Of a DNA stretch of 17,972 bases, positions 7,921 through 14,321 are shown one piece after another. The DNA lies in contig CAKSQP010000026.1 of the NCBI GenBank assembly GCA_934486965.1, forward strand, positions 1 through 17,972, written 5' to 3'. The stretch is from an uncultured Eubacteriales bacterium (GTDB lineage Bacteria > Bacillota > Clostridia > Oscillospirales > UBA644). The notes under the pieces are model-generated. The model worked only from the letters and a program-made list of their open reading frames with translations. It did not search any database and had not been told where the DNA came from. Each line of letters starts with the position of its first letter. The first letter of the stretch is position 1. Both the position numbers and the translations under genes were made by a program.

Positions 7921-7962
7921 TTTCTGATAACCGCAGTCTTTGTGATAGGGCTTATAGGATAA
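7918..7962 (+). pseudogene. Relic of the 3' end of a second NSS transporter gene
   Basis: These 45 nt match the last 15 codons of the intact transporter gene (6033-6077) at 37 of 45 positions. The frame reads PFLITAVFVIGLIG-stop against PLLIIAIFVIGLIG-stop, 11 of 14 residues identical. Most differences are in third codon positions, so it diverged under coding constraint before the rest was lost. A TAA lies a few codons upstream in the same frame, so nothing longer survives. Confidence 0.7.
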
Positions 7963-7977
7963 TTCCGGAGGGTTGTT

Positions 7978-8460
7978 ATGAATAAGTTTGAAAAAATGTT
8001 CAAGGCGAAAGTTCAGCGTTACAATCATGATAAATACTGGAAATACCGCAGAATTGTAATCGATCCCGAAAACAAATGCCCGAAAATAATAAAAGTGTTC
8101 CTGCTTTATCGTATAAAAAGATCGGACGCCTTCAATAATGCGAGCATGGGAACTCATCTGAATTACGGTGCAAAATTCAAAACTCCTCCCGTTTTTCCTC
8201 ACGGGCCTAACGGAATTATCGTTTCGCATAACGCCGTCATAGGCGAAAACTGCACGGTCTTTCATCAGGTAACAATCGGCGGAAGAAAGGGCGGATATCC
8301 GACAATAGGCGATAATTGCATTCTCGGACCGGGCGTTAAAATTTTAGGCGGCGTCCATATAGGAAACAATGTTAAAATCGGAGCGAACAGTGTCATTGTC
8401 GAGGATATCCCCGATAATGCGGTAGTTGTTGTCGATAAACCGAGACTGATAATCAGATAA
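7978..8460 (+). CDS. Serine-acetyltransferase-like hexapeptide acyltransferase
   Basis: 160 aa. A basic N-terminal part (1-55) precedes a left-handed beta-helix of hexapeptide repeats. The segment IIVSHNAVIGENCTVFHQVT followed by IGG is the acetyl-CoA/catalytic region of CysE-like and sugar O-acetyltransferases, with its two His residues. The protein lacks the long helical N-terminus of full CysE (about 260 aa). Trimeric, cytoplasmic action on a sugar or serine-like acceptor is likely. The start has CCGGAGGG about 6 nt upstream. It lies 109 nt after the ThDP gene with no terminator between, so the two may be co-transcribed, which would fit an acylation step in a small glycan or metabolite pathway. 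Substrate unknown. Confidence 0.8.
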   Translation: MNKFEKMFKAKVQRYNHDKYWKYRRIVIDPENKCPKIIKVFLLYRIKRSDAFNNASMGTHLNYGAKFKTPPVFPHGPNGIIVSHNAVIGENCTVFHQVTIGGRKGGYPTIGDNCILGPGVKILGGVHIGNNVKIGANSVIVEDIPDNAVVVVDKPRLIIR

Positions 8461-8494
8461 AAAAAGAAGATTGCCTCGGCAATCTTCTTTTTTT
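8461..8494. terminator. Bidirectional rho-independent terminator
   Basis: Stem GAAGATTGC (8466-8474) / GCAATCTTC (8479-8487) with loop CTCG, an A-run before it and seven T after it. It starts at the base after the acyltransferase stop codon. The A-run makes it work on the minus strand too. Confidence 0.9.
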
Positions 8495-8544
8495 ATGCCC
8501 GAATCCCCGCCGTTACGAAACAGCGATCATAAGAACCCTTGCCG
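8492..8544. repeat. 52-bp imperfect direct repeat, copy B
   Basis: TTTATGCCCGAATC...CCCTTGCCG matches copy A at 7869-7920. It begins in the T-run of the preceding terminator. Read on the minus strand, both copies end in codons for V-T-A-x-I-R-A-stop, with differences that change one residue, so a decayed minus-strand gene end is one possible origin. Confidence 0.6.
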
Positions 8545-8598
8545 ACGGCTGAATTGCCGCAGGAACAGCCGCAAAAGGACAAGGAAAATGAGGTGTCC

Positions 8599-8627
8599 TG
8601 TTTATCGGACAGCGGCTTTGATATAAT
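8599..8627 (+). promoter_or_regulatory. Promoter of the small membrane-anchored protein gene
   Basis: -10 TATAAT (8622-8627) with a weak -35 TGTTTA (8599-8604) at 17 nt. TGTCC and GGACA arms (near 8595 and 8607) form a small inverted repeat over the -35 region. Confidence 0.5.
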
Positions 8628-8657
8628 ATAACCGTAAAGAGAAACGGAGGGGTTTTC

Positions 8658-8984
8658 ATGAACGGAAAATTCGGTGCTTTTATTGCTGCGATAATAATGC
8701 TTTTTGTCGGGCTTGCGTTTATCTGCCTGCCGTCGGACATTGAAAAAACTCCGACCGAAAACAAAAGTTATAAAAGCAATTATACCTATAAAACACCGTC
8801 TTCCGATAAACCGAAAACGACGGACCCCGTGAAGAAATCTTCTTCCGAAAAACAGCCGACGGTATCAAACGGCGATTATTTCAACACAAAAGATTATCTT
8901 GCACCAGAAGATTTCTACGCCGACCATTACGACGACTTCTATGATTACGAAGACGCCGAAGACTACTATTATTCATATAACTGA
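8658..8984 (+). CDS. Small membrane-anchored protein with acidic, Tyr-rich tail
   Basis: 108 aa, family not recognised. Residues about 5-25 form one hydrophobic helix after a short basic start, ending CLPSD, so it is an uncleaved anchor or a signal peptide. Residues 30-70 are a Lys/Ser/Thr/Pro linker. The last 30 residues are dense in Asp, Glu and Tyr (for example DHYDDFYDYEDAEDYYYSYN). The tail is probably outside the cell, given the basic N-terminus. GGAGGGG lies about 6 nt before the ATG, and the gene has its own promoter and a downstream terminator, so it is monocistronic. The strong ribosome binding site and normal codon use support a real gene. Confidence 0.7.
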   Translation: MNGKFGAFIAAIIMLFVGLAFICLPSDIEKTPTENKSYKSNYTYKTPSSDKPKTTDPVKKSSSEKQPTVSNGDYFNTKDYLAPEDFYADHYDDFYDYEDAEDYYYSYN

Positions 8985-9027
8985 TTATTCGATGTTTTTA
9001 TCATTTTTTAACTCTTTTCTTTGGAAA

Positions 9028-9053
9028 CGCACCTGTTTTGCAGGTGCGTTTTT
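9028..9053 (+). terminator. Rho-independent terminator, module copy 1
   Basis: Perfect stem CGCACCTG / CAGGTGCG, loop TTTTG, then TTTTT. It ends the small membrane-protein gene and may also stop the converging zinc-ribbon gene (TTT on the minus side). It is part of a module repeated at 9784-9821. Confidence 0.85.
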
Positions 9054-9079
9054 CCGTCTTGATAATAGTAAAATATAAA

Positions 9080-9637
9080 TTACTTTTTAATATTATAAAT
9101 TTTGAGGCTGCTTCCGCAATCCGGACATTCTCCGTCGAAAGGTCCGTTTTTTCCGCATTTTCCGCATTTGTACGGAACTTCATCGGGGAAATCCGAATCG
9201 GTCCGAGTGTCAAAGTTGCAATAAGGACACGGATTTGAAGATATCATCTGACCGCAGGAGGAACATACCCAGCGGTGTGTATTTTTTTGTGCAGGAGTTG
9301 AATTCGATGCTTGTTTCGGGATACCCTCCGGTACCGTTTGCCGACTTTGAATTATATTATTATTTATAGGCGGCATTTTTTTTATATCGGTTAATGCTTC
9401 TACAATTTTTTTATTTTGGGAAATTATGGTTTCACTGTTTTCTATCAACTGACCGAACGCATAAATGAAAAAAGAACTTGCCCAGGACAGCAAAGACCCG
9501 ACTGCGGCAATAAGTAATCCGATCAGGAAATCTATCGTTGCCATAATCGCAATTCCTGCAATTATACTGCATATTATTAAAATTACACATAGTGTTGTAG
9601 CCAAAGTTTTTAGTTTCGAATCTATATTGTCAAACAT
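9080..9637 (-). CDS. Two-TM protein with two C-terminal zinc ribbons
   Basis: 185 aa, function not recognised. Two hydrophobic helices at about 14-38 and 42-64 are followed by a polar helix, then a Gln/Pro-rich linker. The end holds two CxxC...CxxC zinc ribbons: CSSCGQMISSNPCPYC and CGKCGKNGPFDGECPDC. Zinc ribbons on a membrane anchor are common in small Firmicutes proteins of unknown role, often in protein-protein contacts at the membrane. The ATG at 9637 was chosen because AAGGAG lies 8 nt upstream; a longer frame from 9736 would start at or before the transcription start. It stands alone on the minus strand, flanked by two copies of the same terminator module, as if inserted there. Confidence 0.75.
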   Translation of the reverse strand: MFDNIDSKLKTLATTLCVILIICSIIAGIAIMATIDFLIGLLIAAVGSLLSWASSFFIYAFGQLIENSETIISQNKKIVEALTDIKKMPPINNNIIQSRQTVPEGIPKQASNSTPAQKNTHRWVCSSCGQMISSNPCPYCNFDTRTDSDFPDEVPYKCGKCGKNGPFDGECPDCGSSLKIYNIKK

Positions 9638-9661
9638 TTTTTTCTCCTTTGTTTCACAAAG

Positions 9662-9673
9662 TCGGATATCCGA
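9662..9673. promoter_or_regulatory. Perfect 12-bp palindrome in the leader of the zinc-ribbon gene
   Basis: TCGGATATCCGA lies in the transcribed leader about 25-36 nt upstream of the ATG. GGTATCC nearby (9679-9685) repeats one arm. It may be a protein-binding site or an mRNA hairpin near the ribosome binding site. Confidence 0.35.
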
Positions 9674-9718
9674 GAGACGGTATCCTGTTGTGAATCCTGT
9701 CAGAATATTATATATTTT

Positions 9719-9747
9719 ATTATAATGCAATAACAAAAGTATGTCAA
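9719..9747 (-). promoter_or_regulatory. Consensus sigma-A promoter of the zinc-ribbon gene
   Basis: On the minus strand: -35 TTGACA (9747-9742), 17-nt spacer, -10 TATAAT (9724-9719). Perfect consensus in both boxes and spacing, so strong unless repressed. Confidence 0.85.
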
Positions 9748-9769
9748 GAAAATGTTGAATATTTTCTTG
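9745..9769. promoter_or_regulatory. Inverted repeat over the -35 box of the zinc-ribbon gene
   Basis: Perfect 9-bp arms CAAGAAAAT (9745-9753) and ATTTTCTTG (9761-9769) with a 7-nt spacer. The left arm shares three bases with the -35 box. A repressor site is plausible; a weak AT-rich hairpin followed by TTTT on the plus strand is the alternative. Confidence 0.45.
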
Positions 9770-9783
9770 TTTTAATAAAAATC

Positions 9784-9812
9784 GCGCACCTGTTTTGCAG
9801 GTGCGCTTTTCC
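9784..9812 (+). terminator. Rho-independent terminator, module copy 2
   Basis: GCGCACCTG / CAGGTGCGC stem with loop TTTTG, then TTTT. The hairpin is identical to copy 1 at 9028 apart from a longer stem. It shields the operon downstream from readthrough and sits directly before its promoter. Confidence 0.8.
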
Positions 9813-9815
9813 GTC

Positions 9816-9844
9816 TTGACAAATGTGAAAATTCTGTGTATAAT
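9816..9844 (+). promoter_or_regulatory. Consensus sigma-A promoter of the TetR redox operon
   Basis: -35 TTGACA (9816-9821), 17-nt spacer, -10 TATAAT (9839-9844). Perfect consensus; transcription should start near 9851, at the edge of the candidate operator. Confidence 0.9.
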
Positions 9845-9851
9845 ATTTATG

Positions 9852-9863
9852 TGAACACGTTCA
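9852..9863. promoter_or_regulatory. Candidate TetR operator
   Basis: TGAAC-AC-GTTCA, 5-bp perfect arms, placed at the predicted transcription start. TetR-family regulators commonly bind such short palindromes and repress their own operon; the regulator is the first gene downstream. Confidence 0.6.
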
Positions 9864-9887
9864 TAAAATGCGGAGGGAGGAAAGATA

Positions 9888-10400
9888 TTGCCGAAAATTA
9901 TTGAAAACGTAAGGGAACAACTGCTTGAAGAAGTCCGACGTCAGATAGCGGAACAGGGCTATTCGAAGACGACCATTCGATCGGTCGCGGGAGCGTGCGG
10001 ACTCGGAGTCGGAACCGTCTATAACTATTTCGGGTCGAAAGATATGCTTGTTGCGACGGTGGTCGCCGAAGACTGGAAACTCTGTACCGACCGCTTTAAG
10101 AATTCTTCTCCGGCGGGGGCGGAAGAGACCGTAAGGCTCATATACGATATGCTCCGGACCTTCGAAGATGAGCACAAAGCACTTTTTACCGACCCCGAAG
10201 CGGCGAAAAAATTCGCTTCGATATTTACCGAACGGCACGGACTTTTGCGCGGGCAGATAGCCGAATTCCTGTTGCCGCTGTGCGGGAAGAGCGACGATCC
10301 CGAATTTCTTTCGCGGTTTATCGCCGAATCTCTTCTGACATGGGGCACCGCGGGCGTACCCTTTGAGAAACTGTATACAATTTTGAAAAAACTTATATAA
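9888..10400 (+). CDS. TetR/AcrR-family transcriptional regulator
   Basis: 170 aa. Residues 1-55 are the TetR DNA-binding domain, with the helix-turn-helix TIRSVAGACGLGVGTVYNYF and the following GSKDML typical of the family. The C-terminal part is a divergent ligand-binding and dimer domain. The start is a TTG at 9888 preceded by GGAGGGAGG at 7-nt spacing. It is first in a plus-strand operon, and a palindrome overlaps its transcription start, so auto-repression relieved by a small ligand is likely. The ligand is probably the substrate of the enzymes encoded next. TetR membership is firm; the ligand is unknown. Confidence 0.9.
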   Translation: MPKIIENVREQLLEEVRRQIAEQGYSKTTIRSVAGACGLGVGTVYNYFGSKDMLVATVVAEDWKLCTDRFKNSSPAGAEETVRLIYDMLRTFEDEHKALFTDPEAAKKFASIFTERHGLLRGQIAEFLLPLCGKSDDPEFLSRFIAESLLTWGTAGVPFEKLYTILKKLI

Positions 10401-10413
10401 AGGAGAAAAAACA

Positions 10414-11340
10414 ATGAGTAGTTTTGAAAATCTTCGAATCGTAGACAACTTTTACCAGACGTCCCTCTTTTTTCCGATGCCGACGGTCATAATAAGCACC
10501 CTCTGCGAAGACGGCTCGACGACCCTCGGACCTTATTCCCTCGTTCAGCCTTACTATGTCGCGGGAAAAGACTTTTACGCAATGCTTCTCAGTTGCCGCA
10601 ACTCTTCGAACACCGCCCAGAACATTCTGCGTAACGGAAAATGCACCTTGAACTTTATCGACGACAACCCGAAGTCCTTCAAGGAAGCAGTAAAACTTTC
10701 CTGGCCGGGCGACAAGCCGTCCGATAAGATGCCGAAATGCAATTTCAGACTTGAAAAAGGCATTATCGAAGAAGAAACGGGCGAAAAAAGACCTCTCGTC
10801 CTTACCGACGCCATTCAGGCGATAGAATGTACCTGGGTCCGCGAACTTGACGGGGCGGATAAGGACGCCGCGGGCGAACTCAACGGATACGAACCGCCGT
10901 ATCACGATTTTAACGGTATCACAAGCAAATTCGGCGCGCATTTCATTCTTCGCGTAGATAAGATCTTAATGAAGAAAAAGTACAGCGACGCGATAATCAA
11001 CGGCGTCCGCGCAAAAGACTTCCCGCCGCTCCCCGTCGATTACGGCTACCGCGATTCCAAAAACTTCTGGTTCCACAGAAAGACCCGTATGAGAGCCGAA
11101 CTCCTGCAGGTCCGCAAGGCGTCGCTTGAATCGGTAAGATACGCCGCAGACCGCGCCGACGACAAGATAAAATTCACCGACGACGCTCTCGAATCCATTC
11201 TCGGCGTTCCCCGCGTATTCCTGCCGACGGTCCTCAGAGGCTGTGTTCAGTGGGCGAAAGAAAACAACGTCGAACTTGTCACCGCGGAACACATGAAAAT
11301 AATAAACGATAAACGTTCAAAAGAAAAAAATAAGAAATAA
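10414..11340 (+). CDS. Flavin-reductase-like split-barrel protein with PCP_red-like C-terminal domain
   Basis: 308 aa. Residues about 15-180 look like an FMN-binding split barrel of the flavin reductase/flavoredoxin type: PTVIISTLCEDGSTTLGPYS is the usual first strand pair, followed by the SCRNSSNTAQNI segment that packs on the flavin. The last 55 residues (FTDDALESILGVPRVFLPTV onward) have the pattern of the PCP_red helical domain known from light-independent protochlorophyllide reductase subunit B and some other redox proteins. This second call is from pattern memory and less sure. It starts 13 nt after the TetR stop with AAAGGAG upstream. Likely role: FMN-dependent electron transfer or substrate reduction for the operon. 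Substrate unknown. Confidence 0.75.
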   Translation: MSSFENLRIVDNFYQTSLFFPMPTVIISTLCEDGSTTLGPYSLVQPYYVAGKDFYAMLLSCRNSSNTAQNILRNGKCTLNFIDDNPKSFKEAVKLSWPGDKPSDKMPKCNFRLEKGIIEEETGEKRPLVLTDAIQAIECTWVRELDGADKDAAGELNGYEPPYHDFNGITSKFGAHFILRVDKILMKKKYSDAIINGVRAKDFPPLPVDYGYRDSKNFWFHRKTRMRAELLQVRKASLESVRYAADRADDKIKFTDDALESILGVPRVFLPTVLRGCVQWAKENNVELVTAEHMKIINDKRSKEKNKK

Positions 11341-11352
11341 GGAGAGAGATTT

Positions 11353-12219
11353 ATGAAAGTTGTTCTTGCCGGAGCGTTCGGAAATCTCGGTGCGGAGATA
11401 CTGAAAGCGCTCTGTAACGCAGGTCACGAAGTCGTTGCCGCAGACCTTAAAGAAACAAAGGTCGAGGGGACGGAAGGAAAATATAAATTCGTCGCAATAG
11501 ACGCGACAGACCCCGAAACCCTCAAAGGGCTTTGCGACGGCGCCGACGTCGTTATCACCACCATGGGGCTTACGGGCGCGTCGACAAAGTTCACCGCTTA
11601 CGATATCGATTATAAAGGGAATATGAACCTTTACGCCGAGGCGAAAAAGGCGAACGTCAAAAAATTCAACTATATTTCGGTCATTTCCTGCGACGAAAAG
11701 GGTGCGGAAAAGGTCCCCATGCTCCACGCGAAATACCTTGTTGAAGAAGAGATAAAAAAACAGCCGATGGACTATGTTATTTACCGTCCGACAGGCTATT
11801 TCTACGATATCGCAAAGGTTTTCAAACCCTATGTAGATAAGGGCGAAATGCAACTTCTCAAGGGCTACGGAACCGTGAAAGCCAACGTCGTCGACTGCCC
11901 CGATTTCGCGGCTTTTATCGTCGAACACATGAACGACACGAACGCCGTTTACAATGTCGGCGGAAAAGAAACGTATTCTTATGAAGAAATGGCGAAAATG
12001 TGCTTTGACGCCGCGGGAAAACCCCTCAGAATCAAGTGGGCGCCTATATGGCTTTTCGGAATTTTGGCAAACCTCCCGAAAATCAAAAAAGCAGGCAAGC
12101 ACCATATTATCCTTTTCTCAAAATGGACTCTGAGCCACGACCTTGTCGGAGACACAAAGACGGGAGACGCAAGTTTTTCCGCCTACATAAAAGATTACTT
12201 CGGAAAGGGGAACTGCTGA
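11353..12219 (+). CDS. Atypical short-chain dehydrogenase (NmrA/epimerase-like)
   Basis: 288 aa. The N-terminal Rossmann fold carries GAFGNLG (7-13), the GxxGxxG dinucleotide site, and an acidic residue after strand 2 (AADLKE) that favours NAD(H). The usual YxxxK pair is replaced by an HAKYLVEE segment before YVIYRPTGYF, as in atypical extended SDRs. That group includes NmrA-like sensors, divinyl-chlorophyllide-type reductases and 3-beta-HSD-like enzymes. The C-terminal 100 residues form a substrate domain. The gene begins 12 nt after the flavoprotein gene, with AAGGAGAGAG upstream. Likely a nicotinamide-dependent oxidoreductase of the pathway; which reaction is not visible. Confidence 0.8.
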   Translation: MKVVLAGAFGNLGAEILKALCNAGHEVVAADLKETKVEGTEGKYKFVAIDATDPETLKGLCDGADVVITTMGLTGASTKFTAYDIDYKGNMNLYAEAKKANVKKFNYISVISCDEKGAEKVPMLHAKYLVEEEIKKQPMDYVIYRPTGYFYDIAKVFKPYVDKGEMQLLKGYGTVKANVVDCPDFAAFIVEHMNDTNAVYNVGGKETYSYEEMAKMCFDAAGKPLRIKWAPIWLFGILANLPKIKKAGKHHIILFSKWTLSHDLVGDTKTGDASFSAYIKDYFGKGNC

Positions 12220-12220
12220 T

Positions 12221-13030
12221 ATGCCATGGGGTCTTCTCGGAATTTTATTCTGCGTCTGCGCCGTTATGTGCGCGGTGGGATTCTATAAATTCGTCTACTT
12301 CCTTTCGATAGGTTACGGCTTTGCCGTCGCGGGCGGCGGGATCGCGGTCTTTATAATGTATCTCGTAAATCCGACCGAAACGCCTCTCTTTATCGTTCTT
12401 TTACAACTTGTTCTGTTTATTGCCTACGGCGCGCGTCTTTCGGGCTTTCTGCTTGCAAGGGAACTGAAAAACGCCTCCTACCGCAAGACCGACGTTGCAA
12501 AAAGCACGCTCGATAAAAAGAGCGAAAAGAAAATGCCCGTGTTTGTACTTATAACTATATGGTTCGCGGTTTCCGTGCTTTATGTCGCGCAGGTAAGTCC
12601 GATGCTTTTCAGAATAGTCAATAATTCCACCGACACCGTTCTTCCCCTTATCGGAATGGCTGTTTCCGTTTTCGGCATAATCCTCGAATCGGTCGCCGAC
12701 TCGCAGAAATCAGCACAGAAAAAAGTCCGTCCCGATATGGTCGCGACAAATGGCCTTTACCGTATCGTCCGCTGCCCGAATTATCTCGGCGAAATTATTT
12801 TCTGGACAGGAGTGTTTATCAGCGGAATTTCGACCTACGCGACCGTCGGTCAGTGGATAACCGCGATAATCGCTTATATCTGTATCGTATATATTATGTT
12901 CAACGGCGCCCAGCGTCTTGAAAAACGCCAGATGAAACGCTACGGCGACAACGAAGAATATAATACCTACGCCGACAAAACGCCCATTATCATACCCCTG
13001 CTCCCGATTTATCATTTGAATAAGAAATAA
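12221..13030 (+). CDS. DUF1295 / steroid 5-alpha-reductase-like membrane protein
   Basis: 269 aa, about seven hydrophobic segments. The C-terminal half has the family signature: VADSQKSAQKKVRPDMVATN, then GLYRIVRCPNYLGEI, matching the 'D..K..F......G.WRYSRHPNYFGE' pattern of DUF1295 and steroid-5-alpha-reductase C-terminal domains, which bind NADPH at the membrane. The Arg/Cys-Pro-Asn-Tyr core replaces the more common RHPNY. An uncharged C-terminal region ends LPIYHLNKK. The ATG is 1 nt after the SDR stop codon, with GGAAAGGGG before it, so it is translationally coupled. Likely action: reduction of a C=C bond in a hydrophobic substrate, or a related membrane reaction. Substrate unknown. Confidence 0.8.
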   Translation: MPWGLLGILFCVCAVMCAVGFYKFVYFLSIGYGFAVAGGGIAVFIMYLVNPTETPLFIVLLQLVLFIAYGARLSGFLLARELKNASYRKTDVAKSTLDKKSEKKMPVFVLITIWFAVSVLYVAQVSPMLFRIVNNSTDTVLPLIGMAVSVFGIILESVADSQKSAQKKVRPDMVATNGLYRIVRCPNYLGEIIFWTGVFISGISTYATVGQWITAIIAYICIVYIMFNGAQRLEKRQMKRYGDNEEYNTYADKTPIIIPLLPIYHLNKK

Positions 13031-13046
13031 AACGGAGGAAAATATC

Positions 13047-13682
13047 ATGAAAGAATTTTCGGTACTGATGTCGCTTGCCGATTACGTTCCCGTAGTTCTC
13101 TTTGCGGCGGCGTCGATAATCCTTATCCGCGATATGTATAATAAAATGAGCAAAGGAGCGTTCGCTCTCTTTGCCGCAGGAACGATAGACGTAATTTGCG
13201 CAGGTTTCTTAAAAGCGACCTATAAACTGCTTTACGCCCTTAAAGTCTGCGATTTCGAAGCGCTGAGCGACGTGTTCTTCCCGATGCAGTCGCTCGGATT
13301 TATGCTTGCGGGTATCGGAATGTTGGCGCTTCTCTGCCATAAACAGAGCAAAAACGCCGTCGCCGCAGTCGCCCCGCCCTTTTTCAGCGGAACCTTCGTC
13401 TTCGTCGGACTTATGGTCGCAGGTCTCGGTCTTATGAACGCGGGACTTTGCGTAATGTCCGCGAAAGTCAAAAAGCCCGTCATTTCGGTTCTCTTTGTCA
13501 TTTCCTTTATCTGTTCTCTCGGAATGGGATATCTTTCCTCCCGCGATTTCGACGGTGCGATGATGAACTGGATCGCCGAAGGGGTAAACACCGTAGGGCA
13601 GGGGGCTTTGCTTATCGGGGCAATTCTCTTGCATAAGAGCGGATTTGAAAAACTCCGTCTCCACGGCGGTGAAACGGTATGA
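13047..13682 (+). CDS. Multi-TM membrane protein of unknown function
   Basis: 211 aa with about six hydrophobic segments (roughly 10-28, 36-55, 78-98, 108-130, 140-162, 172-198). Family not recognised. The first two cytoplasmic or external loops contain KATYKLLYALKVCDFE, and a conserved-looking DFDGAMMNW lies near 168. CGGAGG lies about 9 nt upstream of the ATG, 16 nt after the preceding stop. The stop overlaps the next start by 4 nt (ATGA), which ties it to the bilin-reductase-like gene. A transporter or a membrane partner for the operon's redox enzymes are both possible; neither is shown by the sequence. Confidence 0.65.
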   Translation: MKEFSVLMSLADYVPVVLFAAASIILIRDMYNKMSKGAFALFAAGTIDVICAGFLKATYKLLYALKVCDFEALSDVFFPMQSLGFMLAGIGMLALLCHKQSKNAVAAVAPPFFSGTFVFVGLMVAGLGLMNAGLCVMSAKVKKPVISVLFVISFICSLGMGYLSSRDFDGAMMNWIAEGVNTVGQGALLIGAILLHKSGFEKLRLHGGETV

Positions 13683-14320
13683 CCGACGTTCTTCTCGACC
13701 TGTTAAACGAAAAATATCCGCTTGAAAGTCTTGACGTCGGCGGATTTTCGAAAATGAAAGTTTCGGGAATGAACTTTTGCGTCTCGGCATACCGCGCCGA
13801 GGGCCTCGGACACGTTTCGGTTATGAAAGCGAAAGGCTTTTTCGGACTTATGAAAATGGATACCCTTATCATAGTCCCCGATAAAAAGGATATGCCGCTT
13901 TATTCCTACGACCGAATTCTTGCAATGGGTAACGACACTCTTATTATCGAACTTTACGATACCGTTGCGGGTTCTTTTGACGCGTCGGCTTTGGAAGAGG
14001 TCAAAAACAGGTTTTTCGCCGTCCCCGAAAGAGACCCCGGAGAACATTGGTACGACAGCATAAAACTGCCGCAAAGCATTTCGAAAAAGGCGAAAAATAT
14101 GCCCGAACTCGACTCCGCGGCGGCAGAATATCTGAAAGCGTTCCTTTCGTCCGACGCCGAAACGGCTTTTAACGCCGAAGAAAAGCAAAAAAAGACCGAA
14201 TACTACGTTTCGGGTCTTCTCAAAAACGGAGGACCGTCGACCGATGTATTCATGAAGAAATTCGGTGAAGAAAAAACGAAAGAACTTTTCGAAAAGGTTC
14301 TGTTCGGAACAAAAAGATAA
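13679..14320 (+). CDS. Protein resembling ferredoxin-dependent bilin reductases
   Basis: 213 aa. Two stretches recall the Fe_bilin_red family (PcyA, PebA/B, HY2 and the related RCC reductase). The first is MKMDTLIIVPDKKDMPLYSY with ELYDT about 20 residues later, where family members have a strand ending in FP followed by '.DLPIFG.D' and then '..IDL.P'. The second is the C-terminus DVFMKKFGEEKTKELFEKVL then FG, where they have '...FGEEWT..Y...VLF'. The length is near the family norm (about 230-260), a little short. No cofactor site is expected, because these enzymes take electrons from ferredoxin. The start ATG overlaps the previous stop (ATGA). The assignment is a remote-homology judgement by eye. 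If right, the substrate would be an open-chain tetrapyrrole or similar. Confidence 0.5.
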   Translation: MTDVLLDLLNEKYPLESLDVGGFSKMKVSGMNFCVSAYRAEGLGHVSVMKAKGFFGLMKMDTLIIVPDKKDMPLYSYDRILAMGNDTLIIELYDTVAGSFDASALEEVKNRFFAVPERDPGEHWYDSIKLPQSISKKAKNMPELDSAAAEYLKAFLSSDAETAFNAEEKQKKTEYYVSGLLKNGGPSTDVFMKKFGEEKTKELFEKVLFGTKR

Positions 14321-14321
14321 T

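Noticed and set aside
8513..8764. 83-aa minus-strand open frame
   Set aside because: It is antisense to the small membrane protein and runs through its promoter and repeat copy B; no ribosome binding site is seen.
9638..9736. Longer start for the zinc-ribbon protein
   Set aside because: The extra 33 residues overlap the -10 box and the leader; the ATG at 9637 has AAGGAG.
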